From Candidatus Solibacter sp. (lineage in GTDB: Bacteria > Acidobacteriota > Terriglobia > Bryobacterales > Bryobacteraceae): 5,373 nt of DNA. How positions within the stretch are numbered: position 1 is the first letter of the stretch; every line of letters starts with the position of its first letter. The stretch is from the NCBI GenBank assembly GCA_017883345.1, contig JADGNT010000410.1, forward strand, positions 1 to 5,373. The letters run 5' to 3'. The notes beneath the pieces were generated by a model that worked only from the letters and a program-made list of their open reading frames with translations, had not been told where the DNA came from and searched no databases. The position numbers and the translations under genes are program-made. Below, in pieces: positions 4,885-5,373 of this stretch.

Positions 4885-5373
4885 GAACCACTCTGGTATT
4901 TCTACTCGCCATCCCAATCTGGGCGCAGGATCCACTATCGCTCCGCGAAGCCGTCCGCCTCGCCATCCGGGAGAATAAGGCGATCGCCGGTACTACCGCC
5001 GGAGCGCGGGCTTCCGAGACCCGAATCATCCAGGCCCACGCAGGCATGCTCCCCAAAATCAACTACTCCGAGAGCTTCGCGCGCAGTAACAACCCGGTCT
5101 TCGTATTCAGTTCGCTGCTCACCCAACACCAGTTCGGCGTTGAGAACTTCGCCATCGGCCCCTTGAACCGGCCGGACGCTCTCAACAACTTTCAATCCCA
5201 GGTCACGGTGGATCAGCCTATATATGATGCCGGCCAAACCCGGAATGCGGTGAAGTCGGCCGAACTGGCCCAGAAGATGACGGGCGAAGAGCAGCGGCTG
5301 GTACAGATGAATGTCGTCTCCGGAGCCGCGCGTGCCTATTACGGCGCGGTACTGGCGGCGGAAAACCTGAAAG
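4881..5373 (+). CDS. TolC-family outer-membrane efflux protein (3' end outside window)
   Basis: This frame runs from the ATG at 4881 to the window end, giving 164 residues. An in-frame TAG at 4878-4880 directly precedes the ATG, so the start cannot lie further upstream, and a short signal peptide follows (MRTTLVFLLAIPIWA, likely cleaved before Gln16). The next residues, LSLREAVRLAIRENKAIAG (19-37), are the typical first helix of the outer-membrane efflux domain. MLPKINYSESFARSNNPVFV and later FQSQVTVDQPIYDAGQT match the region where TolC-family chains pass from helix into the outer-membrane beta strands. Members form trimeric channels that carry drugs, metals or other compounds out of the cell together with an inner-membrane pump and an adaptor, commonly encoded downstream; those would lie beyond this window. 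The ribosome binding site is weak or absent. Confidence 0.9.
   Translation, partial: MRTTLVFLLAIPIWAQDPLSLREAVRLAIRENKAIAGTTAGARASETRIIQAHAGMLPKINYSESFARSNNPVFVFSSLLTQHQFGVENFAIGPLNRPDALNNFQSQVTVDQPIYDAGQTRNAVKSAELAQKMTGEEQRLVQMNVVSGAARAYYGAVLAAENLK

Noticed and set aside
4798..4935. N-terminal extension of the OsmC-like protein to an ATG at 4935
   Set aside because: The added 46 residues do not resemble the family, and they would cover the palindromic region and the start of the tolC-like gene.

Overview
The window is GC-rich, densely coded DNA from a Gram-negative-type bacterium: most products carry export signals, and an OmpA-type peptidoglycan-binding protein and a TolC-type outer-membrane efflux protein are both present. 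The look of the secreted proteins (the N-terminal domain of the OmpA protein, the 206-residue secreted protein, the 57-residue two-helix protein) suggests Acidobacteriota, perhaps the Bryobacterales/Solibacter branch. That is an impression from remembered family resemblance; no search was run.

Layout. Bases 2-136 are the last 44 codons of an unidentified gene. A large OmpA-family envelope protein follows at 168-2063, with a signal peptide, a beta-type N-terminal region, a DUF4398-like helical segment, nine 18-residue helical repeats and a C-terminal OmpA domain. A 111-bp gap holding a strong stem-loop (2116-2143) leads to a secreted protein of unknown function (2175-2795, GTG start). This overlaps by 4 bp a zinc-dependent phospholipase C/S1-P1-like secreted protein (2792-4108). 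A second stem-loop (4117-4132) lies in the 50-bp gap before a 57-residue two-helix membrane protein (4159-4332). All of these are on the plus strand. On the minus strand, convergent with them, lies an OsmC/Ohr-family thiol protein (4387-4797). It is divergent from the 5' part of a TolC-family efflux gene (4881 to the window end).

How the parts may work together. The plus-strand block is mostly envelope or exported proteins. The ATGA overlap makes the unknown secreted protein and the phospholipase-like protein a likely translationally coupled pair. The OsmC/TolC pair shares an 83-bp divergent promoter region containing a perfect 18-bp palindrome, nested almost concentrically inside a perfect 9-bp inverted repeat. 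One arm of that repeat can alternatively pair with the tolC start codon. This non-coding region is the most interesting part of the window. I found no mobile element, CRISPR array, tRNA or rRNA, and no convincing evidence of a wholly new multi-gene system.
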